Source of the DNA: Pseudomonas sp. ERMR1:02
GTDB taxonomy: Bacteria; Pseudomonadota; Gammaproteobacteria; Pseudomonadales; Pseudomonadaceae
Length of the DNA stretch: 64,000 nucleotides
Assembly (NCBI RefSeq): GCF_002277815.1
Contig: NZ_NKJI01000001.1
Span: 241,501 to 305,500, forward strand
Direction of reading: 5' to 3'
Below, in pieces: positions 36,700 through 46,342 of this stretch. The stretch's first letter is position 1. The number at the start of each line of letters is the position of its first letter. A model generated the notes under the pieces. It was not told where the DNA came from. It did not search any database and saw only the letters and a program-made list of their open reading frames with translations. A program made the translations under genes and the position numbers.

Positions 36700-38097
36700 T
36701 CAAAACGATAGTTGGAGATCAGGTGCAACACGCTTCAACTGGACATGAAATACGTCCTTGATGCGCTGCAATTCAGCCTCGTCATCGGCCTCGAAGCGCA
36801 ATACCAGCACCGGTGTGGTGTTGGAGGCGCGAACCAGGCCCCAGCCTTTGGCATAGTCGACTCGCACGCCGTCAATGGTGGTCAGGTCGGCGCCTTCTCC
36901 CCACTGTGCGTCATGCAATGCATCAATGATGCTGAATTTGCTCTCTTCGGTCACATGGATATTGATTTCCGGCGTAGAAATATCGTTCGGGAAGGTCGCG
37001 AACAGCTCTTCGGCCGATGATTTTTCCTTGCTGAGGATTTCCAGCAACCGCGCAGCACTGTAAATGCCGTCGTCGAAGCCGAACCAGCGCTCCTTGAAGA
37101 AGATGTGCCCGCTCATTTCGCCGGCCAACAAGGCGCCGGTTTGTTTCATTTTCTTTTTGATCAACGAATGACCGGTCTTCCACATTAGCGGACGACCGCC
37201 GTATTCCTCGATCAGCGGGGTCAGGCGGCGGGTGCATTTGACGTCGAAGATGATTTCCGCGTCCGGGTTGCGCGCCACCACGTCGCGGGCGAACAGCATC
37301 AGTAGACGGTCCGGATAGACGATGCTGCCGGTGTTGGTCACCACGCCGACGCGGTCACCGTCGCCGTCGAAGGCCAGGCCGATGTCGGATTTGGTTTCCT
37401 TGACCTTGGCGATCAGGTCGATGAGGTTTTCTGGCTTGCCCGGGTCCGGGTGGTGGTTCGGGAAGTTGCCGTCAACTTCGCAGAACAGCGGGATGACTTC
37501 ACAGTTCAATGCTTCGATCAGTTGCGGGGCAATCACACCGGCCGCGCCGTTGCCGCAGTCCACCACGACTTTCAAGCGTCGGGCCAGTTTGATGTCCTGG
37601 ACGATCTCGGTGGTGTAGCGGTCGAGGATTTCGGTTTTGGTGATGCTGCCTTTGCCGCTGCTCAGGTTGTTGTCTTTGAGGCGGTCGTGCAGGGCCTGGA
37701 TCTGCTCGTTGGCCAGGGTGTCGCCAGCGATGACGATCTTGAAACCGTTGTAGTTCGACGGGTTGTGGCTGCCGGTCAGCATCACGCCGGATTTGCCGGC
37801 CAGTACGTTGGCGGCGTAATACAGCGCAGGGGTTGGCACCAGTCCGACATCGCTGACATGGCAGCCGCTGTCGGCCAGACCCAGGATCAACTGTTCCACC
37901 AGTTCCGGACCGGACAGACGACCGTCACGGCCGACGGAAACATTCGGTTCATTCTGGGCCAGGCTTTGGGCACCGATGGCGCGACCGAGCCAGTAAGCCG
38001 TTTCAGCATTCAGAAATTCCGGAACGGTGCCACGAATATCGTAGGCGCGGAAAATGCTGTCAGGGAACTTGGGGGCGACGCGGGTAGGGGTGCTCAT
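36700..38097 (-). CDS. algC: Phosphomannomutase/phosphoglucomutase AlgC
   Basis: 465 residues. Active-site phosphoserine loop LTGSHNPSNYNGFK, metal-binding loop AFDGDGDRVG and sugar-binding GEMSGHIFF are all present. Makes mannose-1-P and glucose-1-P for alginate, LPS and rhamnolipid precursors. Lies between dut and argB as in P. aeruginosa, with 171 bases to dut that show no further gene. Confidence 0.97.
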   Translation of the reverse strand: MSTPTRVAPKFPDSIFRAYDIRGTVPEFLNAETAYWLGRAIGAQSLAQNEPNVSVGRDGRLSGPELVEQLILGLADSGCHVSDVGLVPTPALYYAANVLAGKSGVMLTGSHNPSNYNGFKIVIAGDTLANEQIQALHDRLKDNNLSSGKGSITKTEILDRYTTEIVQDIKLARRLKVVVDCGNGAAGVIAPQLIEALNCEVIPLFCEVDGNFPNHHPDPGKPENLIDLIAKVKETKSDIGLAFDGDGDRVGVVTNTGSIVYPDRLLMLFARDVVARNPDAEIIFDVKCTRRLTPLIEEYGGRPLMWKTGHSLIKKKMKQTGALLAGEMSGHIFFKERWFGFDDGIYSAARLLEILSKEKSSAEELFATFPNDISTPEINIHVTEESKFSIIDALHDAQWGEGADLTTIDGVRVDYAKGWGLVRASNTTPVLVLRFEADDEAELQRIKDVFHVQLKRVAPDLQLSF

Positions 38098-38268
38098 CTG
38101 CAGAAATGCTCCATCTCGAAAGTGGCTGGACCTGCCTGCGAATCATTCGTCGGCGGGCTCAAACTGAAAGGTATGACGGCGTTTTCCGCAGAGAGTTCGT
38201 GGTGCGAAAGGGCCATGACACCTGTAAAGGCCGGCCCACACCTTGATTTTCGCGACTCCCCTGTCGTA

Positions 38269-38724
38269 TCAGTGGCTGCCGGAATGACCAAAGCCGCCGG
38301 TACCGCGCTGGGTCTCGACGAACTCTTCAACCATCTCGAAATGTGCTTGAACCACCGGCACCAGCACCAGTTGCGCCAGGCGTTCGCCGACGGCCATGGT
38401 GAAGTCAGTCTGACCACGGTTCCAGCACGAAACCATCAGTGGGCCCTGGTAATCGGAGTCGATCAGGCCAACCAGATTGCCCAGCACGATGCCGTGCTTA
38501 TGGCCCAGGCCAGAGCGTGGCAGGATCAGCGCCGCGAGATTCGGATCACCGATATAGACCGACAGGCCGGTGGGAATGAGTACGGTCTCACCCGGTTTGA
38601 TCACGATGTCGTTTTCCAGCATGGCGCGCAGGTCGAGGCCGGCGGAGCCTGGAGTAGCGTATTGCGGCAGCGGGAATTCGGTACCGATGCGAGGGTCGAG
38701 GATCTTGGCTTGCAAAGTGTGCAT
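38269..38724 (-). CDS. dut: dUTP pyrophosphatase
   Basis: 151 residues with the five trimeric dUTPase motifs: [46 protein letters not shown] and the C-terminal [10 protein letters not shown]. Five bases after coaBC, so one operon. Confidence 0.97.
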   Translation of the reverse strand: MHTLQAKILDPRIGTEFPLPQYATPGSAGLDLRAMLENDIVIKPGETVLIPTGLSVYIGDPNLAALILPRSGLGHKHGIVLGNLVGLIDSDYQGPLMVSCWNRGQTDFTMAVGERLAQLVLVPVVQAHFEMVEEFVETQRGTGGFGHSGSH

Positions 38725-38729
38725 GTAAA

Positions 38730-39938
38730 TTAAACCTGGTTCAGTCGTTCAGCGATAAAAGTGATCAGCTGGCGTGCAATCTTGCTCTTGCTGGTCTGGG
38801 CGAAAAGTGTGGCGTGTAGCTGGCGGTCGATCACGCTGCAGGCGTTCTCTTCGCTGTTGAAGCCGATGCTCGGGTTGGCAACGTCGTTGGCGACGATCAA
38901 ATCGAGATTCTTGTCTTTCAACTTGCGGGCAGCGTAGTCGAGCAGGTGTTCGGTTTCAGCAGCGAAACCGACACTGAACGGACGGTCGGGACGCGTGGCG
39001 ATGCTCGCCAGGATGTCCGGGTTGCGCACCATTTGTAGCAACAAGCCGTCGCCGTTCGTAGGATCTTTCTTAAGTTTTTGTGGTGCGACGACTTCCGGGC
39101 GGTAATCCGCGACCGCCGCGGAGGAGATGAACAGGTCGCAAGGGATCGCGGCTTCACAGGCGGCGAGCATGTCGCGGGCGCTGACCACGTCGATGCGCGT
39201 GACACGATCCGGGGTCGGCAGGTGCACCGGGCCCGTGATCAGGGTCACGCGGGCGCCGGCTTCCACCGCCGCTTCGGCCAAGGCAAAGCCCATTTTTCCG
39301 GAGCTGTGGTTGGTGATGTAGCGCACCGGATCGATATTTTCCTGGGTCGGGCCGGCGGTAATCAGCACATGTTTACCGGTCAGCGCCTGGCGCTGGAAGC
39401 AGTCCGCGGCGAGCTGGGCAAGGTCGGTGGCTTCGAGCATGCGACCCAAGCCGACATCGCCGCAGGCCTGGCTGCCGGAGGCCGGGCCGAAGACTTTCAG
39501 ATCACGGCTTTCAAGGGTTTGCAGGTTGGCTTGGGTCGCCGGGTCGCGCCACATGGCCTGGTTCATCGCCGGGGCAACGGCGACCACCGCATCGGTGGCC
39601 AGCACCAGCGTGGTCAGCAAGTCGTCGGCAATGCCTTGGGCCAGTCGGGCGATCAGGTCCGCGGTGGCGGGGGCGATCAGGACCAGGTCAGCCCATTTTG
39701 CCAGCTCGATGTGGCCCATGGCCGCTTCGGCCGCCGGGTCCAGCAAGTCCAGGTGCACAGGGTGCCCGGACAGGGCCTGCATGGTCAGCGGAGTGATGAA
39801 TTCGCTGCCGCCACGGGTCATGACCACGCGCACTTCCGCGCCCTGGTCCATCAGGCGGCGAACCAGATCGGCGCTTTTGTAAGCAGCAATGCCGCCGCCG
39901 ACGCCCAGAACAATGCGTTTCCGATACAGCCGCTGCAT
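38730..39938 (-). CDS. coaBC: Bifunctional phosphopantothenoylcysteine decarboxylase/synthetase
   Basis: 402 residues from ATG 39938 ([20 protein letters not shown]); the frame is open to 40007 without family match. CoaC half with flavin site [18 protein letters not shown] and [13 protein letters not shown]; CoaB half (from about 185) with [20 protein letters not shown] and AAVADYRP. Two steps of coenzyme A synthesis. Confidence 0.96.
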   Translation of the reverse strand: MQRLYRKRIVLGVGGGIAAYKSADLVRRLMDQGAEVRVVMTRGGSEFITPLTMQALSGHPVHLDLLDPAAEAAMGHIELAKWADLVLIAPATADLIARLAQGIADDLLTTLVLATDAVVAVAPAMNQAMWRDPATQANLQTLESRDLKVFGPASGSQACGDVGLGRMLEATDLAQLAADCFQRQALTGKHVLITAGPTQENIDPVRYITNHSSGKMGFALAEAAVEAGARVTLITGPVHLPTPDRVTRIDVVSARDMLAACEAAIPCDLFISSAAVADYRPEVVAPQKLKKDPTNGDGLLLQMVRNPDILASIATRPDRPFSVGFAAETEHLLDYAARKLKDKNLDLIVANDVANPSIGFNSEENACSVIDRQLHATLFAQTSKSKIARQLITFIAERLNQV

Positions 39939-40073
39939 AGGCCTGCCTTTCAATTCGTTGGTGACTGCGTTGCGATACCCCCTCCCCAGGAGTGAAATCG
40001 CCCGCAAAAAAGATGGGCTACGATATCACAGCGACCGCTACGGAACAGCGGCGCCCACAGACAGGGAGGTGCT

Positions 40074-40748
40074 ATGAGTATTCGCGATTGGCCGGCAGCG
40101 GAGCGGCCGCGGGAGAAGCTTCTTGATCAGGGCTCGGCAAGCCTTTCGGATGCCGAGTTGCTGGCAATCTTTTTACGAACCGGCGTGTCCGGCAAAAGCG
40201 CGGTGGACCTGGCGCGGCATCTGCTGAGTCAATTTGGCAGTTTGAGGTCGCTGCTGGAAGCGGATTTACCGGCGTTCAGCACGCAGCTGGGACTGGGGCC
40301 GGCAAAGTTCGCACAATTGCAGGCGGTGCTTGAGATGGGTCGGCGGCATTTGGCCGAGCGTTTACGCCACAGATCGGTGCTGGAAAACCCGCAAGCCGTT
40401 CGTGATTACCTGAAAGCGATGCTGCGCCATGAGCCCCATGAGGTGTTCGGCTGCCTGTTTCTGGATTCCAAACATCAGGTGCTGACCTTTGAGGCACTGT
40501 TTCGCGGCTCCATCGACAACACCAGTGTTCATCCGCGAGAAGTGGTCAAGCGCGCATTGGCGCACAACGCCGCGGCCCTGATCCTCTGCCACAACCACCC
40601 GTCGGGCAACACCGACCCCAGTCAGGCCGATCGATTACTGACCAAGCGCCTGCAAAAGGCGTTGGAGTTGATCGATGTGCGGGTGCTTGACCATTTCATC
40701 ATTGGGGACGGCGATCCGCTTTCGATGGCCGAGTACGGGTGGATGTAA
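40074..40748 (+). CDS. radC: RadC family JAB-domain protein
   Basis: 224 residues. N-terminal UPF0758 helix-hairpin-helix part ([39 protein letters not shown]) and C-terminal MPN/JAB domain with the metal-binding [14 protein letters not shown]. Ribosome site GGGAGG. Despite its name, a direct role in DNA repair is not established. Divergent from coaBC. Confidence 0.95.
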   Translation: MSIRDWPAAERPREKLLDQGSASLSDAELLAIFLRTGVSGKSAVDLARHLLSQFGSLRSLLEADLPAFSTQLGLGPAKFAQLQAVLEMGRRHLAERLRHRSVLENPQAVRDYLKAMLRHEPHEVFGCLFLDSKHQVLTFEALFRGSIDNTSVHPREVVKRALAHNAAALILCHNHPSGNTDPSQADRLLTKRLQKALELIDVRVLDHFIIGDGDPLSMAEYGWM

Positions 40749-40755
40749 GGCAACC

Positions 40756-40857
40756 CTGTAGGAGCGGGCTTGCTCGCGAAAAACGGACGGACAATGCGGT
40801 CTACCAGGCACGCTGCGTCATCGTTGACGTTCTTCGCGAGCAAGCTCGCTCCTACAG
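40756..40857. repeat. REP doublet overlapping the end of the peptide-binding protein gene
   Basis: CTGTAGGAGCGGGCTTGCTCGCGAA and TTCGCGAGCAAGCTCGCTCCTACAG in inverted order; the spacer has GCGTCATCGTTGACG, related to the spacers at 22341 and 57901. The TAG within its outer arm is the stop codon of the minus-strand gene that follows. Confidence 0.9.
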
Positions 40858-42435
40858 TTTGACTTTAGAAAAGTCCTGCCGACCGAACGGGCTGACCGAA
40901 TAGCCCTCGACATCCTTGCGCGTCAGGGCGAAAGCCGTCGGGTGGGCCAATGGCAGCCACAGTGCCTGTTGCTGGATCTGCGCCTGGGCCTGTTCGTAGA
41001 GTTTGGTGCGCACACCTTGTTCGCCGGTGGTCTTGCCGGCGCTGATGAGCTTGTCCAGGTCCTGGTTGCAGTAGCGGGCGAAGTTGGTCCCGGACTTGAC
41101 CGCGGCGCAGGAAAACTGTGGCGTGAGGAAGTTGTCCGGGTCGCCGTTGTCGCCGGCCCAGCCCATGAACAGCAAGTCATGTTCACCGGCTTTGGCGCGG
41201 CGAATCAGTTCGCCCCATTCGATCACGCGAATTTCGGCTTGAATGCCGATTACCGCGAGGTCGGACTGCAGCAGTTGGGCGCCAAGGCTTGGGTTCGGGT
41301 TCAGCAGGCTGCCCGAAGGGCGAGTCCAGATCGTGGTCTGGAAGCCGTCCTTGAGCCCGGCCTTGGCCATCAGTGCCTTGGCTTTGGCCACGTCATGCGG
41401 GTAGCCCGGCAGGCTTTTGGCGTAGCTCCAGGTATTGGGTGGATAAGGGCCGTTGGCTGGCTCGGCGGTGTCTTCGAAGACGGCTTTGACGTAATTGGCC
41501 TTGTCGAAGGCGAAGTTGATCGCCTGGCGTACTTCAGGCTTGTCCAGCGGTGGATGCTGACTGTTGATGCCGACGAATGCGGTCATGAACGCGTCAGTCT
41601 TTTCCACTTTCAAGGTCGGTTCTTTCAGTGCTGCCTGTACGTCCAGAGGCTTGGGCGACAGGGCGATCTGGCACTCATTGCGACGCAGCTTCTGCAGGCG
41701 CACATTGGCGTCCGGGGTGATGGCGAAAATCAGCGGGTCCACCGAAGGCTTGCCGCGGAAATAGTCCGGGTTTGCCTTGTAGCGGATCGACGCGTCCTTC
41801 TGGAAGCGCGTAAAAACAAACGGGCCGCTACCGATCGGCTGGCTGTTGAGCTTTTCCGGGGTGCCGGCCTTTAACAATTTGTCGGCATATTCAGCCGAAT
41901 AGATCGAGGCGAAGCCCATGCTCAGGGTCGCCAGGAAAGTCGAATCAGGGTGGTCGAGGGTAAAACGCACGGTCAATGGGTCGAGGGCATCGATTTTCTT
42001 GATCAGCGCCGGCAATTGCATTGATTGCGCATGCGGGAAGCCGCTCTGGGCGACTTTGTGCCACGGGTTGGCCGGATCAAGCATGCGGTCGAAGCTGAAT
42101 TTCACGTCTTCGGCGGACATTTCACGCGTCGGGCTGAAGTAGTCGGTGCTGTGGAATTTTACCTGCGGGTGCAGCTTGAACTCATAGGTCAGCCCATCGG
42201 GGGAGACTTCCCAGCTGTCGGCGAGGCTGGCGACCACTTTGCCGCTGGCCGTGTCGAAGTCCACCAGACGGTTCATCAGCACATCCGCCGAGGCGTTGGT
42301 GGTGGTCAGCGAGTTGTATTGCACTACATCGAACCCTTCGGGGCTGGCCTCGGTGCAGACGCTCAGGGCGGCCGCCATAGCCTGTGGGCTCAGCAAAAGA
42401 GGGGCGAGCAACAACGGTAGGGCAGCGAGGCGCAT
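40852..42435 (-). CDS. Periplasmic peptide-binding protein of an ABC transporter (DppA-like)
   Basis: 527 residues with a signal peptide (MRLAALPLLLAPLLLSPQAMA) and the family 5 solute-binding pattern: YNSLTTTNASADVLMNRLVD, TYEFKLHPQVKFHS, SIRYKANPDYF and LFMGWAGDNGDPDNFL. Closest by recollection to P. aeruginosa PA5317, counted among the DppA-type dipeptide receptors. It stands alone, with no permease genes nearby, so it must share a transporter encoded elsewhere. Its stop codon TAG lies inside a REP element. Confidence 0.88.
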   Translation of the reverse strand: MRLAALPLLLAPLLLSPQAMAAALSVCTEASPEGFDVVQYNSLTTTNASADVLMNRLVDFDTASGKVVASLADSWEVSPDGLTYEFKLHPQVKFHSTDYFSPTREMSAEDVKFSFDRMLDPANPWHKVAQSGFPHAQSMQLPALIKKIDALDPLTVRFTLDHPDSTFLATLSMGFASIYSAEYADKLLKAGTPEKLNSQPIGSGPFVFTRFQKDASIRYKANPDYFRGKPSVDPLIFAITPDANVRLQKLRRNECQIALSPKPLDVQAALKEPTLKVEKTDAFMTAFVGINSQHPPLDKPEVRQAINFAFDKANYVKAVFEDTAEPANGPYPPNTWSYAKSLPGYPHDVAKAKALMAKAGLKDGFQTTIWTRPSGSLLNPNPSLGAQLLQSDLAVIGIQAEIRVIEWGELIRRAKAGEHDLLFMGWAGDNGDPDNFLTPQFSCAAVKSGTNFARYCNQDLDKLISAGKTTGEQGVRTKLYEQAQAQIQQQALWLPLAHPTAFALTRKDVEGYSVSPFGRQDFSKVKL

Positions 42436-42880
42436 TGTCGGATTCCTTTACAGATCGAAGGCCCATCTGCAAGTGCAGTCTGGAAAAGGCTTACCCTAGT
42501 GACCTCTTTTGCAAATGACTATCCCCTTTTTCATTTTCAGTGGACTATAGGCGATTGATTTTGCTGTGCTCCGATGTAAAGCCCTGGATTTGCGAGACGG
42601 GCAGATTCTCTGCGACGAGTGGTCGATATCGCCGACAGCCTTTATCCAAAGCGCTTGAGGCGTAAAAAAACGGGTTTTTCTCCATTCAAGGCGCAGCGAA
42701 TGTTGTTGCTCTCCAGTCTTTCTGGTATAAAGCAGCGCTCTTTTCTAGGGGCCCGGTTCCTTCACTGTTAGGTGTAGCCGGTAAGACCTCTAAAGAATCG
42801 CGGCGCCTGGCGCCACAATGACTAGAGATTAAGCGGCCAACCCATGCCGGGTTGGGCATGTGGTTTTAGAGGGCTGAGGC
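42436..42880. other. Gene-free leader region upstream of rpmB
   Basis: 445 bases with no supported gene. It holds the start-side control of the binding-protein gene (minus) and the rpmB promoter and leader (plus). About 110 bases after that promoter, GCCAACCCATGCCGGGTTGGGC at 42836-42857 can form a stem-loop in the leader. Confidence 0.6.
42703..42731 (+). promoter_or_regulatory. Probable rpmB-rpmG promoter
   Basis: -35 TTGTTG (42703-42708), a 17-base spacer and -10 TATAAA (42726-42731), the latter preceded by TGG as a partial extended -10. It lies about 150 bases before the rpmB ATG, leaving a leader long enough for regulation. Confidence 0.65.
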
Positions 42881-43114
42881 ATGTCTAGAGTATGTCAAGT
42901 TACCGGTAAGGGTCCGGTGACTGGGAATAACATTTCCCACGCAAACAACAAAACCCGTCGTCGTTTCCTGCCGAACCTGCAGCATCACCGCTTCTGGGTT
43001 GAAGAAGAGAAACGTTTCGTGCGTCTGCGCGTATCTGCCAAAGGCATGCGTATTATCGACAAGCGTGGCATCACTGTCGTGCTGGCCGAAATCCGCAAAG
43101 CCGGCAAGATCTAA
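42881..43114 (+). CDS. rpmB: Ribosomal protein bL28
   Basis: 77 residues, [20 protein letters not shown] at the start and [16 protein letters not shown] at the end: typical bL28. Only one Cys is present, so no zinc ribbon. Co-transcribed with rpmG, 11 bases downstream. Confidence 0.98.
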   Translation: MSRVCQVTGKGPVTGNNISHANNKTRRRFLPNLQHHRFWVEEEKRFVRLRVSAKGMRIIDKRGITVVLAEIRKAGKI

Positions 43115-43125
43115 GGGAGCTAATC

Positions 43126-43281
43126 ATGCGTGAATTGATTCGTTTGATTTCGAGCGCCGGTACTGGTCACTTCTACACTACCGACAAGAACAAGCGTACT
43201 ACTCCGGACAAAATCGAGATCAAGAAATATGATCCGGTTGTTCGCAAGCACGTGATCTACAAGGAAGGCAAAATCAAGTAA
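43126..43281 (+). CDS. rpmG: Ribosomal protein bL33
   Basis: 51 residues starting [20 protein letters not shown] and ending [11 protein letters not shown]. It lacks the CxxC pairs of zinc-binding L33, i.e. it is the zinc-independent type. AAGGGAG ribosome site. Follows rpmB and is closed by a terminator. Confidence 0.98.
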   Translation: MRELIRLISSAGTGHFYTTDKNKRTTPDKIEIKKYDPVVRKHVIYKEGKIK

Positions 43282-43299
43282 TTGATTTTTCCCTCTTAC

Positions 43300-43336
43300 G
43301 AAAAAGGCCCGTATCGCGAGATACGGGCCTTTTTTG
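43300..43336 (+). terminator. Terminator of rpmB-rpmG
   Basis: Stem AAAAAGGCCCGTATC / GATACGGGCCTTTTT with loop GCGA and a T run. It may also serve the convergent minus-strand gene beside it. Confidence 0.92.
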
Positions 43337-43376
43337 TTGCGCGTTAATCAGGGGGCTTTCGTTAGTGTCGACGAGG

Positions 43377-43595
43377 TCAGCCGCAATTGATGCTGATGAT
43401 GATTCTGTCGGCATTGGTGTGCAGATTGATTCGTCGCGGGCGCCGGTCGAAAGTCGAGGGATACGTTGGCCCGGTGGCCCGCACGGGGGCTCCGTTGGCC
43501 AGGGCGCGAACTTCTTCGAGCAGCTGCGGCGTGCATTTCTGGCCGAGGGTGTGTTGAGCGACCGAGACGTCGCATAGATCTGGATTGTCAGGCAT
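43377..43595 (-). CDS. I78-like peptidase inhibitor family protein, cytoplasmic form
   Basis: 72 residues. The C-terminal half has the I78 pattern: an Arg-Pro turn (DRRPRRINLHTNADRII) followed by a short strand and a final CG. Three Cys (8, 21, 71) could form a disulfide, yet no signal peptide is visible, unlike many family members that are exported. GGAGG precedes the ATG. A second protein of the same kind is encoded just upstream on the same strand. Assignment rests on the short C-terminal pattern. Confidence 0.65.
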   Translation of the reverse strand: MPDNPDLCDVSVAQHTLGQKCTPQLLEEVRALANGAPVRATGPTYPSTFDRRPRRINLHTNADRIIISINCG

Positions 43596-43661
43596 GGTGC
43601 CTCCTTGGCATGTGAAACACCCGATGCAAACTATCGGTGTTTCGAATGGGCGTCGGGCAAA

Positions 43662-43874
43662 TCAGTTGCCCATGGCTACCTGGGTGATGATTCCGTTCTC
43701 GACCAGCAAATTGATGCGTTCAGGGTTGTAGTCCTTGGTCATGATGAACCCGATGCCTCTGGGGCGTACCGCCAGGCCGGTCTTGTTGGCGAGTTCTTCA
43801 CGTAGATCCTCGGAGTATTGTTGGCCGATGTACTGGGTAGCGGTGTCCAGGTGTTGTTTCAAATCAGTGGTCAT
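43662..43874 (-). CDS. Second I78-like small protein
   Basis: 70 residues from ATG 43874, starting MTTDLKQHLDTATQYIGQQY. The C-terminal part (PRGIGFIMTKDYNPERINLL then ENGIITQVAMGN) has the same RIN-strand pattern as the neighbouring gene, but Cys is absent and there is no signal peptide. GGAAG lies upstream of the ATG. The pair looks like a diverged tandem duplication. A longer open frame to 43922 adds no recognisable sequence. Confidence 0.6.
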   Translation of the reverse strand: MTTDLKQHLDTATQYIGQQYSEDLREELANKTGLAVRPRGIGFIMTKDYNPERINLLVENGIITQVAMGN

Positions 43875-44016
43875 GCATGGCTTCCTTGCGATAGCTGAAG
43901 TGAGCGAATGTGCTCCCGTCATCCGTCATGGATGGCGTGGGGAAAATACTGGAATAACGCCGGCCATTTATCACCTGTTGGACTGTGTCGCGATATTTGC
44001 CCATCGTGCGGCCAAT

Positions 44017-44045
44017 AAAAAAGCCCATCACCAGGGATGGGCTTT
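44017..44045 (-). terminator. Terminator of the cupin gene
   Basis: Read on the minus strand: AAAGCCCATC / GATGGGCTTT stem with a six-base loop, followed by TTTTTTATT. About 20 bases after the cupin stop. Confidence 0.8.
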
Positions 44046-44066
44046 CGGTGGCTCGCCGGCCTGGCT

Positions 44067-44429
44067 TCAGGTCTTTTGTTCAAACGCCACATAGATCTTG
44101 CGGCACGGCTCCAGCACCTCCCAGGTGCCACGAAAGCCGGCGGGGATCACGAAGCGATCGCCCACGCGCAGGGTCTTGGCATTGCCGTCGAAATCGCGCA
44201 GTACGGAAACACCCTGCACGATTTCGCAGTATTCGTGTTCGGTGAAGTTCACTGTCCATTGGCCGACGGCCCCTTCCCACACGCCGGCGTTCAACTGACC
44301 GCAAGGACTGTTGTAGTGGTTGTATACCACTTGCTCAGGGTCGCCCTTGAGCACTCTGGCCGGGTCCGGGCGATAGCGTTCGGCGGCGGTGTTGGCCTGA
44401 CTGAAGTCGACGATGTTCTGGATGCTCAT
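44067..44429 (-). CDS. Cupin-domain protein (cupin_3/DUF861 type)
   Basis: 120 residues from ATG 44429. One cupin barrel: GVWEGAVGQWTVNFTEHEYC (motif 1) and LRVGDRFVIPAGFRGTWEVL (motif 2), ending with a KIYVAFEQ strand, as in DUF861 proteins that often accompany amine or ureide catabolism. It is divergent from the aldehyde dehydrogenase KauB, so a role in polyamine catabolism is possible. Substrate unknown. Confidence 0.8.
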   Translation of the reverse strand: MSIQNIVDFSQANTAAERYRPDPARVLKGDPEQVVYNHYNSPCGQLNAGVWEGAVGQWTVNFTEHEYCEIVQGVSVLRDFDGNAKTLRVGDRFVIPAGFRGTWEVLEPCRKIYVAFEQKT

Positions 44430-44663
44430 TGTTGTATTCCCCGTGAATGCGACGCGAGTGGTTGGTAGATCCAAAGTCTATGTTTATTAAAATGAACATC
44501 GCAAGGCCGTTTGCCGGTGTTATGTCAAATATATTGAAACTTCCCCTGCCGCTGGTTTAGGGTGGCGGTTGCCTAAGGCCGAAATTCAGGCTGGCCGGGC
44601 AGAATTCCTGACAGCGCCCGCGAAGAACGCAGGTGTCGTATTCAATAAGAGGAGGACACTCGA

Positions 44664-46157
44664 ATGACCACCCTGACTCGTGCCGACTGGGAACAAAAGG
44701 CTCGCGATCTGAAGATCGAAGGCCGCGCCTACATCAATGGTGAATACACCGATTCCGTCTCCGGCGAGACCTTCGAGTGCATCAGCCCGGTCGATGGCCG
44801 TTTGCTCGGCAAGATTGCCAGCTGTGACGCCGCCGACGCCCAGCGCGCTGTGGAAAACGCTCGCGCCACCTTCAATTCCGGCATCTGGTCGCGCCTGGCG
44901 CCGACCAAGCGCAAATCCACCATGATTCGTTTCGCCGGCCTGCTGAGGCAGCACGCTGAAGAATTGGCACTGCTTGAAACCCTGGACATGGGCAAGCCGA
45001 TCAGCGATTCCTTGTACATCGACGTTCCTGGCGCGGCGCAAGCCCTGAGCTGGAGCGGCGAAGCCATCGACAAGATCTATGACGAAGTCGCCGCCACTCC
45101 GCACGATCAGCTGGGTCTGGTAACCCGTGAGCCAGTCGGCGTTGTTGGCGCGATCGTGCCGTGGAACTTCCCGTTGATGATGGCCTGCTGGAAGCTCGGC
45201 CCAGCGCTGTCGACCGGTAACTCGGTGATTCTCAAGCCTTCGGAAAAGTCTCCGTTGACCGCTATCCGCATCGCTGCGCTGGCCGTTGAAGCCGGCATTC
45301 CGAAAGGCGTGCTGAACGTGCTGCCAGGCTACGGTCACACCGTCGGCAAGGCACTCGCACTGCACAATGACGTGGACACCCTGGTGTTCACCGGTTCGAC
45401 CAAGATCGCCAAGCAGCTGTTGATTTACTCCGGCGAATCGAACATGAAGCGCGTCTGGCTTGAAGCCGGCGGCAAGAGCCCGAACATCGTGTTCGCTGAC
45501 GCACCGGACCTGCAGGCTGCCGCTGAAGCCGCTGCCGGCGCCATCGCGTTCAATCAGGGCGAGGTCTGCACCGCCGGTTCGCGCCTGCTGGTGGAGCGCT
45601 CCATCAAGGACAAATTCCTGCCGCTGGTAATCGAGGCCCTGAAGGCCTGGAAGCCGGGCAATCCGCTGGACCCGTCGACCAACGTCGGCGCACTGGTGGA
45701 TACCCAGCAGATGAACACCGTGCTGTCCTACATCGAGTCCGGTCACAGCGACGGCGCCAAACTGGTGGCCGGCGGCAAGCGTACTCTCCAGGAAACTGGC
45801 GGCACTTACGTTGAGCCGACCATTTTCGATGGTGTAAGCAACGCAATGAAGATCGCCCAGGAAGAAATTTTCGGGCCAGTGTTGTCGGTCATCACTTTCG
45901 ACAGCGCTGAAGAAGCCATTGCGATCGCCAACGACACGCCGTACGGCCTGGCCGCTGCGGTCTGGACTGCCGACATCTCCAAGGCTCACCTGACCGCCAA
46001 GGCATTGCGTGCCGGTAGCGTCTGGGTCAACCAGTACGACGGCGGCGACATGACGGCACCGTTCGGTGGCTTCAAGCAGTCCGGCAACGGTCGCGACAAG
46101 TCGCTGCATGCGTTTGATAAGTACACCGAGCTGAAGGCGACCTGGATCAAGTTGTAA
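44664..46157 (+). CDS. kauB: Aldehyde dehydrogenase KauB (amino-aldehyde type)
   Basis: 497 residues, the length of P. aeruginosa KauB. Catalytic Cys in FNQGEVCTAGSR (near 300), Glu in VWLEAGGKSPN (near 268), NAD-binding VFTGSTKIA and VPWNFPLMMACWKL. This enzyme oxidises 4-guanidinobutyraldehyde and related amino aldehydes in arginine and polyamine breakdown. Ribosome site GAGGAGG. Other polyamine genes (a PauB-type oxidase and a PauR-type repressor) lie further along the window. Confidence 0.92.
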   Translation: MTTLTRADWEQKARDLKIEGRAYINGEYTDSVSGETFECISPVDGRLLGKIASCDAADAQRAVENARATFNSGIWSRLAPTKRKSTMIRFAGLLRQHAEELALLETLDMGKPISDSLYIDVPGAAQALSWSGEAIDKIYDEVAATPHDQLGLVTREPVGVVGAIVPWNFPLMMACWKLGPALSTGNSVILKPSEKSPLTAIRIAALAVEAGIPKGVLNVLPGYGHTVGKALALHNDVDTLVFTGSTKIAKQLLIYSGESNMKRVWLEAGGKSPNIVFADAPDLQAAAEAAAGAIAFNQGEVCTAGSRLLVERSIKDKFLPLVIEALKAWKPGNPLDPSTNVGALVDTQQMNTVLSYIESGHSDGAKLVAGGKRTLQETGGTYVEPTIFDGVSNAMKIAQEEIFGPVLSVITFDSAEEAIAIANDTPYGLAAAVWTADISKAHLTAKALRAGSVWVNQYDGGDMTAPFGGFKQSGNGRDKSLHAFDKYTELKATWIKL

Positions 46158-46208
46158 GCCAGTGAAGGAGTCCGGTAGCAAATCGGACTCCTGAACGACG
46201 CAGATCCC

Positions 46209-46301
46209 TTGTGGGAGCGGGCTTGCTCGCGAAGGCGCCATGACAGTCAACATTGATGTTGGATGTGATGGCCTCTTCGCGAGCAAGCCCGCTCCCACAT
46301 T
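46209..46301. repeat. REP doublet, GTGGGAGC variant
   Basis: Inverted pair TTGTGGGAGCGGGCTTGCTC and GAGCAAGCCCGCTCCCACA; the spacer contains CAACATTGATGTTG, a hairpin comparable to that at 35647. Confidence 0.9.
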
Positions 46302-46342
46302 TGTTTTGTGCTGTACATAAATTATCCACAGGAGCGTGGAAC

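Noticed and set aside
44586..46298. A 570-codon open frame on the minus strand opposite kauB
   Set aside because: It is the reverse shadow of a GC-rich gene; kauB on the plus strand has all ALDH motifs and its own ribosome site, while the reverse frame has no family features.
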